Assembly (NCBI GenBank): GCA_964496595.1
Contig: CAZCAI010000005.1
Span: 1 to 64,000 of the forward strand
Direction of reading: 5' to 3'
DNA from: JAAAOZ01 sp964496595
GTDB lineage: Bacteria > Chloroflexota > Anaerolineae > B4-G1 > SLSP01
Length of the DNA: 64,000 nucleotides
The translations under genes and the position numbers were made by a program. Positions 28,483 through 37,762 of this stretch are shown piece after piece; the stretch's first letter is position 1; every line of letters starts with the position of its first letter. The notes under the pieces were generated by a model. It did no database searches. It was given only the letters and a program-made list of their open reading frames with translations, and was not told the DNA's origin.

Positions 28483-30297
28483 TTATTGCGTCGGTTCAAT
28501 AGCGGAAGAGCGGCTCAAATAGACCTCCACCTCTTCCAGATCTAAGGATCTGCGTACTTCTGATACTGCGGTGCGGAGAATCCGTTCCATATCTAAGGTC
28601 TCCCGCATCCTGGCGGTCACCTCACTGACCAGTTGTTCGCGGGCGGCGCGGCGTTGGGTGTCTTCGTAGAGACGCGCGCTTTCTAAGGCCATCCCCAGCC
28701 GCTCCGAAAGCTCCCGCAGCACTTCGATTTCCGTCTCCGTCCACCCGGGGGTATGTCCGGGTTTATAGGTATCTACAACGCCAATCACCCGATCCCGGAC
28801 TTTGATCGGGAGCACCAGGAGGTGATCCTTCTCCGCGTCACCGGGAATATGCACCAATTGTTTCTCCCGCAGGGCCTGCTCGATTTCCGGCGTGAGGCGC
28901 GCATCCAACGGCGATATTTCTTGCTCCCGGCTGCGAAAGCCCGTGAATCCGACGTTCCGTAACATTTCTCCCCAGGCGCGACCACTGATTTCACCATAAG
29001 CGTGTTGGGCCATCTCTAAAGCCTCTTGAGTTTCAGCGAACAACTTCACGCTTTCCAACGCTACGGCCAATTGATCCGCCAGGCTCTGCAAGACCGTCAC
29101 ATCCTGCCGATTGAAAGCGGCGGGGGATGCATTGAAGGATGCATTATGGAGGTCGAGGACGCCCAACACATTCGCCTCCACGACAATCGGCAACACGAGC
29201 CGCGAGTGAGTCGCTGGAGCCGCCGCATCGTCCATCTCCGCAACCAGACGCGCCTCTCCAGCAACGGCTGTGGTGGCGATCACATCGTCGGCCCGAAGCG
29301 ACACCTCGCGTCCCACGAGCGGATCCTTGCCGGATGAGCTATAGCTCCCTCGCAAGACCAGATGGGCTTGCGCCTCATCCACCAGGAACAGCCCAACGTA
29401 GTCTAATCCCAGCCGTTCGCCGATCAGCTTCGGGACGGTAACGCACAGGGCTTCCTGTTCATGGATGGTGGTGGCGACACGCCCAAGTTCGGTGATGGCG
29501 CGCAACTGGCTGGTGCGAAGTTCTAATTGATTCGTGCGGGCTTCCAGTCGGGCGCTCTCCGCCTGCAATGCGCGGTTGCTCTCAGCCAGCGCGATTTCGT
29601 TCTCGTGTAAACGGGTCACGCTCCTATCGAGGGCGTTCACGGCCGAGCGCGAGAGCGACGCCGTCAAGAATAATACCAGATTGATCACCATCCAATCAGC
29701 CACTCTGACATTGGCGGCGGGTGTGATATTCAGGAAACCTGTAATTTCCGCAACGTACATAGCGGTCAGGGCTATCATGCTCAAGGCGCCATAGATCCAT
29801 ACGCCGCGCCCTCCCAACAACAAACTGGCAAAGGTGACGACCAGGAAATATCCCACCACACTGGAGTCGCGCACGCCCTGGCCCATCAGTACCAACACGG
29901 TGACGCTTGTCCACAACACCGTCGCCAGCACATAGCTGACACCTCGCAAGCGCCCCTGTCGCACCAGGCGGCGGAACCAGAGGAACAATCCGGTCAACAA
30001 CACACCGAAGATAGCGTTGAAAATCCATTCTTCCGGTTCCAACGGCAGCACGATGGCCGTTCCTAGAATCGTGGCGGCCAGCAGTAGCAGCAACAATCCA
30101 TTGAGCAACGCGGCGGANNNNNNNNNNNNNNNNNNNNNNNNNNNNNNNNNNNNNNNNNNNNNNNNNNNNNNNNNNNNNNNNNNNNNNNNNNNNNNNNNNN
30201 NNNNNNNNNNNNNNNNNGCGAACTCGTAGTGTTCCTGGAACCAGTGCCGCACCCGGCTATTCATCACAGATTGCTCGGTAGATGTCATTTTCATCAT
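28483..30297 (-). CDS. Six-helix membrane GAF receptor, interrupted by an assembly gap
   Basis: The N-terminal 26 residues are followed by 100 undetermined bases, then about six membrane segments, a coiled coil, a GAF (about 270-420), a shortened GAF (430-530) and the tail (535-590). The GAF is divergent: LGLDYVGLFLVDE with GSYSSSGKD in place of the glycine motif, and MDDAAAPATHSRLVLPI where paralogues have DNPxLPETRSEMALPL. Comparison with the receptor at 23271-24953 suggests only 10-15 residues are really missing, so the computed 604-residue length is probably too long and frame continuity across the gap is unproven. The ATG at 30297 is the second gene start after the DedA stop, preceded by GAGGCGG. 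Confidence 0.8.
   Translation of the reverse strand: MMKMTSTEQSVMNSRVRHWFQEHYEFXXXXXXXXXXXXXXXXXXXXXXXXXXXXXXXXXXSAALLNGLLLLLLAATILGTAIVLPLEPEEWIFNAIFGVLLTGLFLWFRRLVRQGRLRGVSYVLATVLWTSVTVLVLMGQGVRDSSVVGYFLVVTFASLLLGGRGVWIYGALSMIALTAMYVAEITGFLNITPAANVRVADWMVINLVLFLTASLSRSAVNALDRSVTRLHENEIALAESNRALQAESARLEARTNQLELRTSQLRAITELGRVATTIHEQEALCVTVPKLIGERLGLDYVGLFLVDEAQAHLVLRGSYSSSGKDPLVGREVSLRADDVIATTAVAGEARLVAEMDDAAAPATHSRLVLPIVVEANVLGVLDLHNASFNASPAAFNRQDVTVLQSLADQLAVALESVKLFAETQEALEMAQHAYGEISGRAWGEMLRNVGFTGFRSREQEISPLDARLTPEIEQALREKQLVHIPGDAEKDHLLVLPIKVRDRVIGVVDTYKPGHTPGWTETEIEVLRELSERLGMALESARLYEDTQRRAAREQLVSEVTARMRETLDMERILRTAVSEVRRSLDLEEVEVYLSRSSAIEPTQ
30118..30217. other. Scaffold gap of 100 N
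   Basis: Exactly 100 N, the conventional placeholder for a gap of unknown size. It lies between the N-terminal amphipathic start and the first membrane helix of the receptor at 28483-30297. Both sides encode parts of the same expected protein, so the join is probably correct although its length is not. Confidence 0.99.
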
Positions 30298-30307
30298 ATC
30301 ATCCGCC

Positions 30308-30946
30308 TCACGATGCTGGAACGCGCTTGCGGAACACGAGCATTGCCAGGCCGGGAACTAAGACAGCGCCGGCGAACGCCAACAGAAACGACCCCTCGGT
30401 GGCCGAAAAGGCGCCCACCGCCGCGTAGACCAGCGAAATCCCCAGGCTGGCCAAGCCCGACAGCAGCATAAAACGCGGCATGGACATGCGCCCGATCCCC
30501 GCAAAGAGCATCGAGGCTTCGGCGAGCACCGGCACCGGCCGCGCCACGATGATCGCCCAATCGCCGAACTGTTGGCTGAGTTGCTCCAAACGCTCCAATT
30601 CAGGCTTGCCAACTAGCTTGTGAGCAAACGGGCGCCCGAGTCGCGCTCCCATTGTGAAGCCCAGCGCGTTGCTGATGATCATCCCCACAAGCGAGGTCAA
30701 CATCCCCGGCATAAAGCCCAACAGAAATCCGCAAGCCGTGCTGACTAAACTGGAAGGCACCGGTAAGAGGACGTCCAATGACAGCAAGCCACCGAGCACC
30801 ACCATCACCCACCCGGCATTGTCCTCAGTCGACTCGATAAAATGATGCGTCCACACTTCAATTTGTTCTCCCCAAATAACAAACGGGACCAGAATCAAGG
30901 CCAGAATCACCATAACCAACGCTACCCAACGCAAACTAACACTCAT
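30308..30946 (-). CDS. DedA / VTT-family membrane protein
   Basis: A 212-residue polytopic protein of the VTT (SNARE-associated Golgi protein) superfamily, whose members act in lipid flipping and membrane homeostasis. Visible are the re-entrant-loop motif LLPVPSSLVSTACGFLLG and, after it, a glycine-rich helix ending in GARLGRPFA, then WAIIVARPVPVLAEAS, matching the second conserved half. A leading membrane helix occupies residues 6-28. ATG 30944-30946 has GGAGGAG upstream; a longer in-frame start adds 16 residues without a ribosome site. It is the only non-sensory, non-binding protein in the block, placed between two receptor units, 91 bases from the gene before it. A role in the sensory system is possible but unsupported; it may be a passenger. 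Confidence 0.85.
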   Translation of the reverse strand: MSVSLRWVALVMVILALILVPFVIWGEQIEVWTHHFIESTEDNAGWVMVVLGGLLSLDVLLPVPSSLVSTACGFLLGFMPGMLTSLVGMIISNALGFTMGARLGRPFAHKLVGKPELERLEQLSQQFGDWAIIVARPVPVLAEASMLFAGIGRMSMPRFMLLSGLASLGISLVYAAVGAFSATEGSFLLAFAGAVLVPGLAMLVFRKRVPAS

Positions 30947-31037
30947 AAAATCTCCTCCTCTCCACATTTCCACTCTCCACAGTGAGACACTCAAAGAATC
31001 ACAGCGAGGGGCGACCTCTCGCTTGACGCTTCACATC

Positions 31038-32918
31038 TCACTCGTCCAACTGCACCAGGCGCACGGAAACTTCGGGCAATTCCAACGCCTGGCGCATCTC
31101 ATCGGCGGCAATTTTTAATACGGTCTCCATATCCAGAGTCTCGCGTATTTTGGCCGTCACCTCGCCGACCAGTTGCTCGCGGGCGGCGCGGCGCTGCGTG
31201 TCCTCGTAGAGGCGGGCGCTTTCCAAGGCGGTGCTCAATCGATCCGCCAGCGTCTCGAGCAGGCCGATCTCCTCATCGAGCCAATCCTCTTCTTCCTTGC
31301 GGAAACGCAAGACCCCCACAGTCTGGCCGTGAATTTGAATGGGCACCGCGACCACCTTCTCCGCTGGCGCCGCCACCTTCACGATGTTCCCCGATGCGAT
31401 GGCCTGCCGCATCTCTGGTCGCCATGCATCTTCGGCGGGGTTCAGGCCGAATTGGTCACAGCGATAGCCCTGTGTCCGCCGGGCCTGGGACAACTGCCAC
31501 CACGCTTTGCGGCCTGCTTCGCCGTAGGCACGTCGCTGCGCTTCCAGGGCCGCTTGCGAGGCCTGGTAAAGCTGCGCATTATCCAGCGCTACCGCCACCT
31601 GATCGGCCATCGTTTGCAAGACGGTGATCAGGGTCTCATCGAAGGCCTCGGGCTGATCGCTCGCCACCGATAGCGCGCCGATCACCTCACCACGCGAGCG
31701 CAGCGGCAACGCGGCCTCGGAGCGGGTCTCCGCCAATTCATCAAGGGTCACGCGCACTTCATCTCTCTCGGCGAAGTCGGCGATGCGCGCTTGAGCGTGC
31801 TGGATGGCCCATCCAATCATGCCCTCGCTCACCCGGAGGCGAAATTCTCGGGCCATCAGCGCGCGCCCGGCCTCACCGCTGGCGGCCCGTGGCTCGACCC
31901 ATTCACCGTTTTCATCGACGAGAAATAATCCTACATAATAGAGATCAAACTGCTCACGGATCAGATCCACCACGGTATCCATCAATTCATTGGCGTCCAG
32001 GATGGACGCAGCCGCCCGTCCGATTTCCGCTGAGGTCTCCAAATACCGCGAGCGCTGGGCCAGATCGTCGGTCCGCGCCTGGACGCGATCCTCAAGCTCG
32101 CGGATCAACCCTCGAAGTTGCTTCGCCATCTGCGCGAAAGCACGGGCCAGGATGCCAAGCTCATCATTTCGTCGAAGGGCGGGAATGGATTGAGTCCTAT
32201 CGCCGGCAGCGAGGGCGGACGCTGCTGAGGTAAGTTGTGCGATGGGTGTCGCGATACGACGTCCGATGATCCAACCCAACAGTAGTGCAACGGGTAAAGC
32301 AAATCCCAAGACAATCAATGCCCGGAACAGAAGTTGACGCTCATAAGCCCTGACCTGATCCGCGTTGATGTCGATGCCCAACACCGCGACCCGTTCGCCT
32401 TCGGCATTACGGATGGGCGCATAGCCTGTGAGCCAGGTGCCCCACTTATCTGTGTAGAACGATTCCTCGACGATGGGCCGGTCGAGGGTCGCGATGTTGG
32501 TGCGCAATAGCTCGCTGGCATCGTCGTAGATATCACCCAGATGGGAGATTTCATCGGGATCTTCTTCGGCATCGACCACAAACCATATATCCCCCTCCAC
32601 ATTGACGCGCACGGTGTAGACGTAATAGAGATCACTGTCGATGTCCCGAATCTCCTGAAGAGTGCGCTTGATCTGGCGGTAGGCCTCATTACCCTCCTGT
32701 TCGGGATCGGTGAGAGTCGTGTGAAGATCGCCGTCAATGCGCTGCGCGGCAATCGCGACGATGTCGTGCAGGCGCCGCCGTACACTTTGGCGGATGCGGT
32801 CGCGCGCGCCAAAGTACAAGGCGGATAGCGCCCCTGCCACGACGACCACCGTCAAAGCTGCGAAAATAATACCCACTTTGGTCTGGAGTTTTGTGTATCT
32901 ACGCCGTTCTTCGTCCAT
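31038..32918 (-). CDS. Single-Cache-like HAMP-GAF receptor without output domain
   Basis: A 626-residue receptor: helix near 12-34, ectodomain of about 165 residues, helix near 203-225, HAMP, GAF (about 290-445), shortened GAF and tail. The ectodomain segment around DLYYVYTVRVNVEG, then VVDAEEDPDEIS and YAPIRNAEGERVAVLGIDIN, resembles the Cache domains of diguanylate cyclases and kinases with a bound organic ligand. The GAF has FDLYYVGLFLVDE with AASGEAG, an intermediate between the two GAF types of the block. The start is uncertain: ATG 32918 has GAGGA close upstream, while ATG 32966 overlaps the preceding TGA (ATGA) and would add 16 residues. Confidence 0.86.
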   Translation of the reverse strand: MDEERRRYTKLQTKVGIIFAALTVVVVAGALSALYFGARDRIRQSVRRRLHDIVAIAAQRIDGDLHTTLTDPEQEGNEAYRQIKRTLQEIRDIDSDLYYVYTVRVNVEGDIWFVVDAEEDPDEISHLGDIYDDASELLRTNIATLDRPIVEESFYTDKWGTWLTGYAPIRNAEGERVAVLGIDINADQVRAYERQLLFRALIVLGFALPVALLLGWIIGRRIATPIAQLTSAASALAAGDRTQSIPALRRNDELGILARAFAQMAKQLRGLIRELEDRVQARTDDLAQRSRYLETSAEIGRAAASILDANELMDTVVDLIREQFDLYYVGLFLVDENGEWVEPRAASGEAGRALMAREFRLRVSEGMIGWAIQHAQARIADFAERDEVRVTLDELAETRSEAALPLRSRGEVIGALSVASDQPEAFDETLITVLQTMADQVAVALDNAQLYQASQAALEAQRRAYGEAGRKAWWQLSQARRTQGYRCDQFGLNPAEDAWRPEMRQAIASGNIVKVAAPAEKVVAVPIQIHGQTVGVLRFRKEEEDWLDEEIGLLETLADRLSTALESARLYEDTQRRAAREQLVGEVTAKIRETLDMETVLKIAADEMRQALELPEVSVRLVQLDE

Positions 32919-32962
32919 AATATCCTCGTTGCTACTTTTGTTCCGTAGCGCCCGCGTCCAAT

Positions 32963-34807
32963 TCATGTCTCAACTTCGCCGGGTTCCAATCGGATCTCCA
33001 CCTCGGCGATGTTGAGCGCTTCGCGCATCTGGCTCACGGCAGCTTGCATCACGCTATCCATATCCAAGGATTCGCGCATTTTGGTCGTCACCTCACTGAC
33101 CACGCGCTCGCGGGCGGCGCGGCGCTGGGTGTCCTCGTAGAGGCGCGCGCTTTCCAGCGCCACGCCCAGTTGCTCGACCAGGTTGGACATCAACGCCAAC
33201 TCTCTATCATCCCACTTTCCCTCATCTGCCTGTTTGCGCAGGTATACGACGCCGATGCTCTCATCCCGCGCCCGGATCGGCAGCGCCAGGGTCGTCTCAT
33301 CCGCCTGCACGGCCTCACTGGCGCGTTGCGCAGCGACCATATCCGCACGCCATGCACCCGCCGTCGGAACAAGGCCGATATCCGATTCGCAGATATAACC
33401 TTGCTGCCGTCGCGAAAATTCGGCCCAAGCAGCGCGTGTAACTTCGCCATAAGCCCGGCGCTCGGCCTCCAGCGCGGCTTCAGTCGCTGCAAACAGCCGG
33501 GTATTACGAATGGTCACCGCCAGTTGATCGGCCACAATCTGAAGAATGGAGAGCGCGGCTTCGTCAAAGGCCTGCGGCTCGCTATCCTGCACGGTGAGTG
33601 CCCCCAAGACACTGCCGCGCGCCCGCAGGGGAATCGCTGCCTCGGAGCGTGTCTCCGGCAACTCGGCGGTCGCCAAGCGCACCGCGTCGCCCCCCACATC
33701 CTCCGCCACGCGAGCTTGAGCGTTCTCCACGCTCCAACCGATCATGCCCTCGCCCACACGGATGCGATGACCGCGCGCCAGCATCTTTTTGCCCGCTTCT
33801 CCGGTCCCGGCTCGTAACACCGCCCATTCCCCGGCCTCGTCCATCAGGAACAACCCCACATAATATAGATCAAAGTGTTCGCGGATCAGTTCGACCGAGC
33901 GTCGAAACAACTCATCCAAGTCCAAAATTTCGTTGGTTGCCTGTCCCACCTCAGCCGCTGCGCGCAGATATTTCGAGCGGCGTTCCAAGTCACGGGTTCG
34001 CTCCATCACGCGCCGCTCCAAATCAAGGTAAGATTGGGAAATTTGCGTGGACATGCGATTAAAGGTCTCCGCGAGGACGCTTAACTCATCCGCGCCGGTA
34101 ACGGGAATCGCCACATCCATTTGCCCCCGACTGAATGCCTCAGCGCCTGCGCGCAATTTAGCCACGGGGTCTGTGATGCTCCGTTGCACAAGCCATCCCG
34201 TTACGATGCCGATCACCACAGCGACGATATAGCTCAGTACGACCCAATTCAGGCGCTGCTCAGCTTGCCTGCGGAACACAGCGGAGACTTCCGCCTGGCG
34301 CTGCTGATTACGTTCGACCAGCACTTCAATCAGTGATCCGATATCCTGCCCCAAGCGCTGCGCTTCGAACTCCAGCCGCGCTGCTCGCGCGTCCTCTTCC
34401 GCTGTACGCGCAGCCAAAATCTCATTGATGAACGTTTCATACTCCACAAGGGCTTCCTGAACTCTCGCCAGATCCTGCTGCATTTCAGGCTCTACCAGCA
34501 AAGATGCTGTTTCTTCAAGCAGAGCTTGGGCCTGAGTTATATGATCCAGGGCCTCGTAGGGAGCTACTACTAAGTCCTGCGTGTAACGCAGCAGATCCAC
34601 ACGAGAAAGTTGTATCCGCACGGAAGCGCTGAGCAGCAAGCGATCCGCGCGCGCTCTCACGTCCAATAACTGTTCGATGGTGCTGTCCATCGTATTCCGC
34701 TGCAAGATCAACACCGGAATAGAGAGGAGCAAAAACACAACTAACAGCATCAGGCCGCCGAAGATCCGCTGCCGGACGGAAAACCTGCGAAGGAATCGTT
34801 GCATCAT
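32963..34807 (-). CDS. Helical-ectodomain HAMP-GAF receptor without output domain
   Basis: A 614-residue receptor. Helix at 15-35, an all-helical ectodomain of about 150 residues rich in Arg/Glu/Leu (resembling four-helix-bundle or CHASE3-type sensors), helix at about 188-208, HAMP (208-260), GAF with FDLYYVGLFLMDE and AGTGEAG (275-430), shortened GAF (445-545) and tail (550-605). Helical-bundle ectodomains can bind small ligands directly or accept a loaded binding protein. The gene immediately upstream, 9 bases away, encodes a ThiY/SsuA-like binding lipoprotein. ATG 34807 (or the next ATG) follows AAGGTGG. Confidence 0.87.
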   Translation of the reverse strand: MMQRFLRRFSVRQRIFGGLMLLVVFLLLSIPVLILQRNTMDSTIEQLLDVRARADRLLLSASVRIQLSRVDLLRYTQDLVVAPYEALDHITQAQALLEETASLLVEPEMQQDLARVQEALVEYETFINEILAARTAEEDARAARLEFEAQRLGQDIGSLIEVLVERNQQRQAEVSAVFRRQAEQRLNWVVLSYIVAVVIGIVTGWLVQRSITDPVAKLRAGAEAFSRGQMDVAIPVTGADELSVLAETFNRMSTQISQSYLDLERRVMERTRDLERRSKYLRAAAEVGQATNEILDLDELFRRSVELIREHFDLYYVGLFLMDEAGEWAVLRAGTGEAGKKMLARGHRIRVGEGMIGWSVENAQARVAEDVGGDAVRLATAELPETRSEAAIPLRARGSVLGALTVQDSEPQAFDEAALSILQIVADQLAVTIRNTRLFAATEAALEAERRAYGEVTRAAWAEFSRRQQGYICESDIGLVPTAGAWRADMVAAQRASEAVQADETTLALPIRARDESIGVVYLRKQADEGKWDDRELALMSNLVEQLGVALESARLYEDTQRRAARERVVSEVTTKMRESLDMDSVMQAAVSQMREALNIAEVEIRLEPGEVET

Positions 34808-34816
34808 TCAACCACC

Positions 34817-35827
34817 TTACTCTTGAGCAGTCGCCTGCTCCCATATAGCACTATCATAGATATCCTCTGGTTGTAAATCATTCTCTAAAACGCCGCCCGC
34901 AGAGAGGGTCCCGATGAGCCGCACAACGTCACTGCGCTCTGTGTACCCAATCGGGCGCACCGAGCGCGCCACCAGTTTAGCAACCTCTTTCATCATAGCG
35001 AGTTGATGCCTGTATTCCAACAGGCCGCTCTGATCAAAATCGATGACAATCTCCGCCGCTTCTGGCGGGTTCCTGATCGCATACTCCCAACCGCGTAGCG
35101 AGGCCCGCAACATCCGCACACAGAGATCGGGATCGTTCTCCAGCAGGTCCCGTGAGGTAAACAGTAGATCCCCAGGGAAATCCAGATTGTAATCCGCATA
35201 GTCGATGATGTTAAGCTCATCCTCAGAGATGCCGCTCCTTAGCACGACAAGGTATTCATTGTAAATCATCGCCGATGCAACATCAAGGTCACCTTCCAGG
35301 AAAGGATCCATGCTGAAGCCCTGGGAGACCAGTTCGAAGGAATGGGGATCAATCCCCTCCTGAGCGATGAGCGCATTGAATTGCGTCTCCCAGCCACCCA
35401 ACCACACTCCCACGCGCTTGCCGACAAAATCCTCCGGCCCGCTGATTCCCGAAGATTTCTTGGACAACAGAAGTAAGCCGTTGGACTGTTGAATTTGAGC
35501 AATGCTGACCAGATCATCACCGGCATCGATAGCATCAACCAAACCGGGCAAGACGGCGGTTCCAAACTGCGCGACGCCAGAAGTCACACGATCCACCGGC
35601 AGGATGTCGGGGCCGCCGGATTTAATGGTCAAATCAATATTTTCCTCGGCATACCAGCCTTTCGAGAGCGCGACGTAATAACCGGCGAATTGCGTCTGCG
35701 GAACCCACTGCAATTGCAAGGTCACCTTATCCATTTGCGGTTCGGGTTCGAACGCGGAGCCGTTACAAGCTACTAACACCAAACAGATCAAGATCCCCAC
35801 GCACGCCTTGATCACTTGCTTGTTCAT
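34817..35827 (-). CDS. NMT1/THI5-like substrate-binding lipoprotein, no transporter nearby
   Basis: A 336-residue lipoprotein with lipobox LVAC (C21). The mature start LQLQWVPQTQFAGYYVAL and KGWYAEENIDLTIKSGG are diagnostic of the NMT1/THI5-like family (ThiY for pyrimidine precursors, SsuA/TauA for sulfonates). The later GISGPEDFVGKRVGVW and PDLCVRMLRASLRGWEYAI also fit. The ThiY-like start suggests a heteroaromatic or amine ligand, but the specificity cannot be fixed. No ThiX/ThiZ or SsuBC homologues accompany it. A GGGAGA site precedes the ATG at 35825-35827. It sits between a six-helix receptor and the helical-ectodomain receptor. Confidence 0.9.
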   Translation of the reverse strand: MNKQVIKACVGILICLVLVACNGSAFEPEPQMDKVTLQLQWVPQTQFAGYYVALSKGWYAEENIDLTIKSGGPDILPVDRVTSGVAQFGTAVLPGLVDAIDAGDDLVSIAQIQQSNGLLLLSKKSSGISGPEDFVGKRVGVWLGGWETQFNALIAQEGIDPHSFELVSQGFSMDPFLEGDLDVASAMIYNEYLVVLRSGISEDELNIIDYADYNLDFPGDLLFTSRDLLENDPDLCVRMLRASLRGWEYAIRNPPEAAEIVIDFDQSGLLEYRHQLAMMKEVAKLVARSVRPIGYTERSDVVRLIGTLSAGGVLENDLQPEDIYDSAIWEQATAQE

Positions 35828-35848
35828 AATTTATCTCCCAATCTATAT

Positions 35849-37543
35849 CTATTCGTGCATTTCGTCGGATGAAAGCGGCTGCCCCATCCGAATTTCCACA
35901 GTGTCCAGGTTCAGAACGTTTTGGAATTCGCTGGCCGCCGTCCGGAGGATGCGATCAACATCCAGCGATTCGCGGAAGTGGCTGGCAATTTCGCCGGTCA
36001 CCCGCTCGAACACCGCGCGGCGCTGGGTGTCCTCGTAGAGGCGCGCGCTTTCTAAGGCCTGGCTCAATTGGCTCGTCAGGGTTTCCAGCACTTCGATCTC
36101 TTCTGGAGTCCACTCGCCGTCCGCGGCAGATTTATACGCATCGATCACACCAATCTTATGTCCGCGCACTTCAACAGGAATGGCGAGGGTGTTCAATTGC
36201 CCCTCCGCATCGGCGATGGGCTGCCCCTCCCCAAGCGCCAGTTTCACGCCCTCACGTTGGCGTCCTTTGGAAGATAGGACAGACCGGGGATCATACCGTG
36301 CCCCCAACTTAGATCGCGAGCGAAGCAGCTCTTGCCACCCCACCTGACTCAATTCGCCGTAGGCGCGCCGCGCCGCCTCCAGCGCTTCCTGACTCTCCGC
36401 AAAGAGGCGCGCATTGTCTACCGCCACGGCCACCTGATCCGCCAACGTCTGCAACGCGGTTACATCTTCCGAGGTAAACGCCTCCGGCTCGACACTTTGC
36501 ACATCCAACGCCCCGATGGTCTCCCCGCGCACCCGTAAGGGCAGCGCCATCTCGGAACGGGTCTCTGGCATATCGGGATTATCGAAGTAGACCGCATCCT
36601 CGCCCACGTCCAACGCGATGCGGTGCTCGCCGTGCTCCGTGACATAACCGACGATGCCCTGCTCGCCTACGCGCAACCGATGCCCACGCGCCAGCATACG
36701 CTTCCCCCCCGCCGACGAAGCGGCCCGTAAGAGCGCATATTCGCCGGCTTCATCCACCAGAAAGATGCCGGTATGATAGAAGCCAAAACGTTCCGAGATA
36801 AGCGTGACGGTTTGCGCCAGCAATTGCTCGATATCTCGAATGCCCGCCGCCTCCCGGGCCACCTGGGAGGCAGTCTCCAATTGCGCGCCGCGCTCCTCCA
36901 GAGCGGAGGTTCGCGCTGCCACCCGCGCTTCCAGTGCGGCCTGATTTTGCTCCAATTCTCGCGCCAATCTGCGACTCTGAGCCACATAAGTATCAAAGCG
37001 AAAGATAAAATAGCGCAAGACAACCGCCACAAAAACGCTCATACTGAGCAGATCAACCGACAGCGCGATCCAGCTAGTCAGATCGGTCGAGACGACCTCT
37101 TGGTAGTTAGCAATGTACCCAGAGGTAAAGCCGAACGACATACCGCCCATCGTCAACACGACAAGCCCCAATGTCAAGAGGCTCGCTCGCCATCCCCAGA
37201 AAAACGCGGAGACAAAGACCATCATCAGTAAGTATATCCTACTGCTATCACCAACCCCTCGGGTAAGAAATGTGACCAACGTGATAACATAGAGCAGTAT
37301 CTGAAGACTCCCCACCTGTAATCCATAAGGCGCCTGCCGCCATAGCGTTAAGAACACCATCCCCAGGTAGGCGGCTATGTAAGCCCCCACGGCCCACACT
37401 GCGCCACGGGTATAAGCAGAATAAGAACCGGCCGCAACCATCAGCAATCCGAAGATGATCATTACCCGTAGCAGGCGTTGGATCAGTTGCTGCCGCCAGA
37501 CCATGACACTTCCCAAAGTAGCGCGGGCGGTTTGATCCATCAT
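35849..37543 (-). CDS. Six-helix membrane GAF receptor without output domain
   Basis: A 564-residue receptor with about six membrane segments (20-185), an alanine/arginine-rich coiled coil, a GAF with FGFYHTGIFLVDE and AASSAGG (about 225-380), a shortened GAF and the tail, ending in LDTVEIRMG plus a short acidic end. ATG 37541-37543 is chosen because GGGGGAG lies just upstream; a longer frame of nine residues has no site. A 219-bp gap separates it from the LacI-GAF gene before it. That is the largest gap in the block and the best place for an internal promoter or RNA-processing site, though I see no good -35/-10 pair there. Confidence 0.87.
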   Translation of the reverse strand: MMDQTARATLGSVMVWRQQLIQRLLRVMIIFGLLMVAAGSYSAYTRGAVWAVGAYIAAYLGMVFLTLWRQAPYGLQVGSLQILLYVITLVTFLTRGVGDSSRIYLLMMVFVSAFFWGWRASLLTLGLVVLTMGGMSFGFTSGYIANYQEVVSTDLTSWIALSVDLLSMSVFVAVVLRYFIFRFDTYVAQSRRLARELEQNQAALEARVAARTSALEERGAQLETASQVAREAAGIRDIEQLLAQTVTLISERFGFYHTGIFLVDEAGEYALLRAASSAGGKRMLARGHRLRVGEQGIVGYVTEHGEHRIALDVGEDAVYFDNPDMPETRSEMALPLRVRGETIGALDVQSVEPEAFTSEDVTALQTLADQVAVAVDNARLFAESQEALEAARRAYGELSQVGWQELLRSRSKLGARYDPRSVLSSKGRQREGVKLALGEGQPIADAEGQLNTLAIPVEVRGHKIGVIDAYKSAADGEWTPEEIEVLETLTSQLSQALESARLYEDTQRRAVFERVTGEIASHFRESLDVDRILRTAASEFQNVLNLDTVEIRMGQPLSSDEMHE

Positions 37544-37602
37544 GGCTCCCCCATTCTTATCCATGTTCAAGCCCCCCGCTGCTCAACTGCTCCTTAGAGG
37601 CG

Positions 37603-37740
37603 ATTTGAAAATTAATCCCAACCGGGCAAGGATTGCTTAAGTGATCTCGCAAAGTGCATCCTATATACAGCGGACAGGTTAAGCTGTTGACCAACACGCC
37701 TGGCGACCTTCGCCAGGAGGCCCGATTTGAATTTTCAAAT
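37603..37740. repeat. Nested inverted repeats in the largest gap of the block
   Basis: ATTTGAAAATT (37603-37613) is mirrored by AATTTTCAAAT (37730-37740), 116 bases apart. Inside is a perfect 8-bp hairpin, CCTGGCGA-CCT-TCGCCAGG (37699-37717). No T run follows the hairpin on the minus strand, so a terminator is unlikely. This could be a remnant mobile element or an RNA-processing site. The rest of 37544-37762 holds nothing I can name. Confidence 0.45.
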
Positions 37741-37762
37741 ACGTTCTTAGTGTGTCCCATAG

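Noticed and set aside
11590..35827. Ordinary nutrient ABC transport operons
   Set aside because: Four binding proteins but no permease or ATPase gene anywhere in the window.
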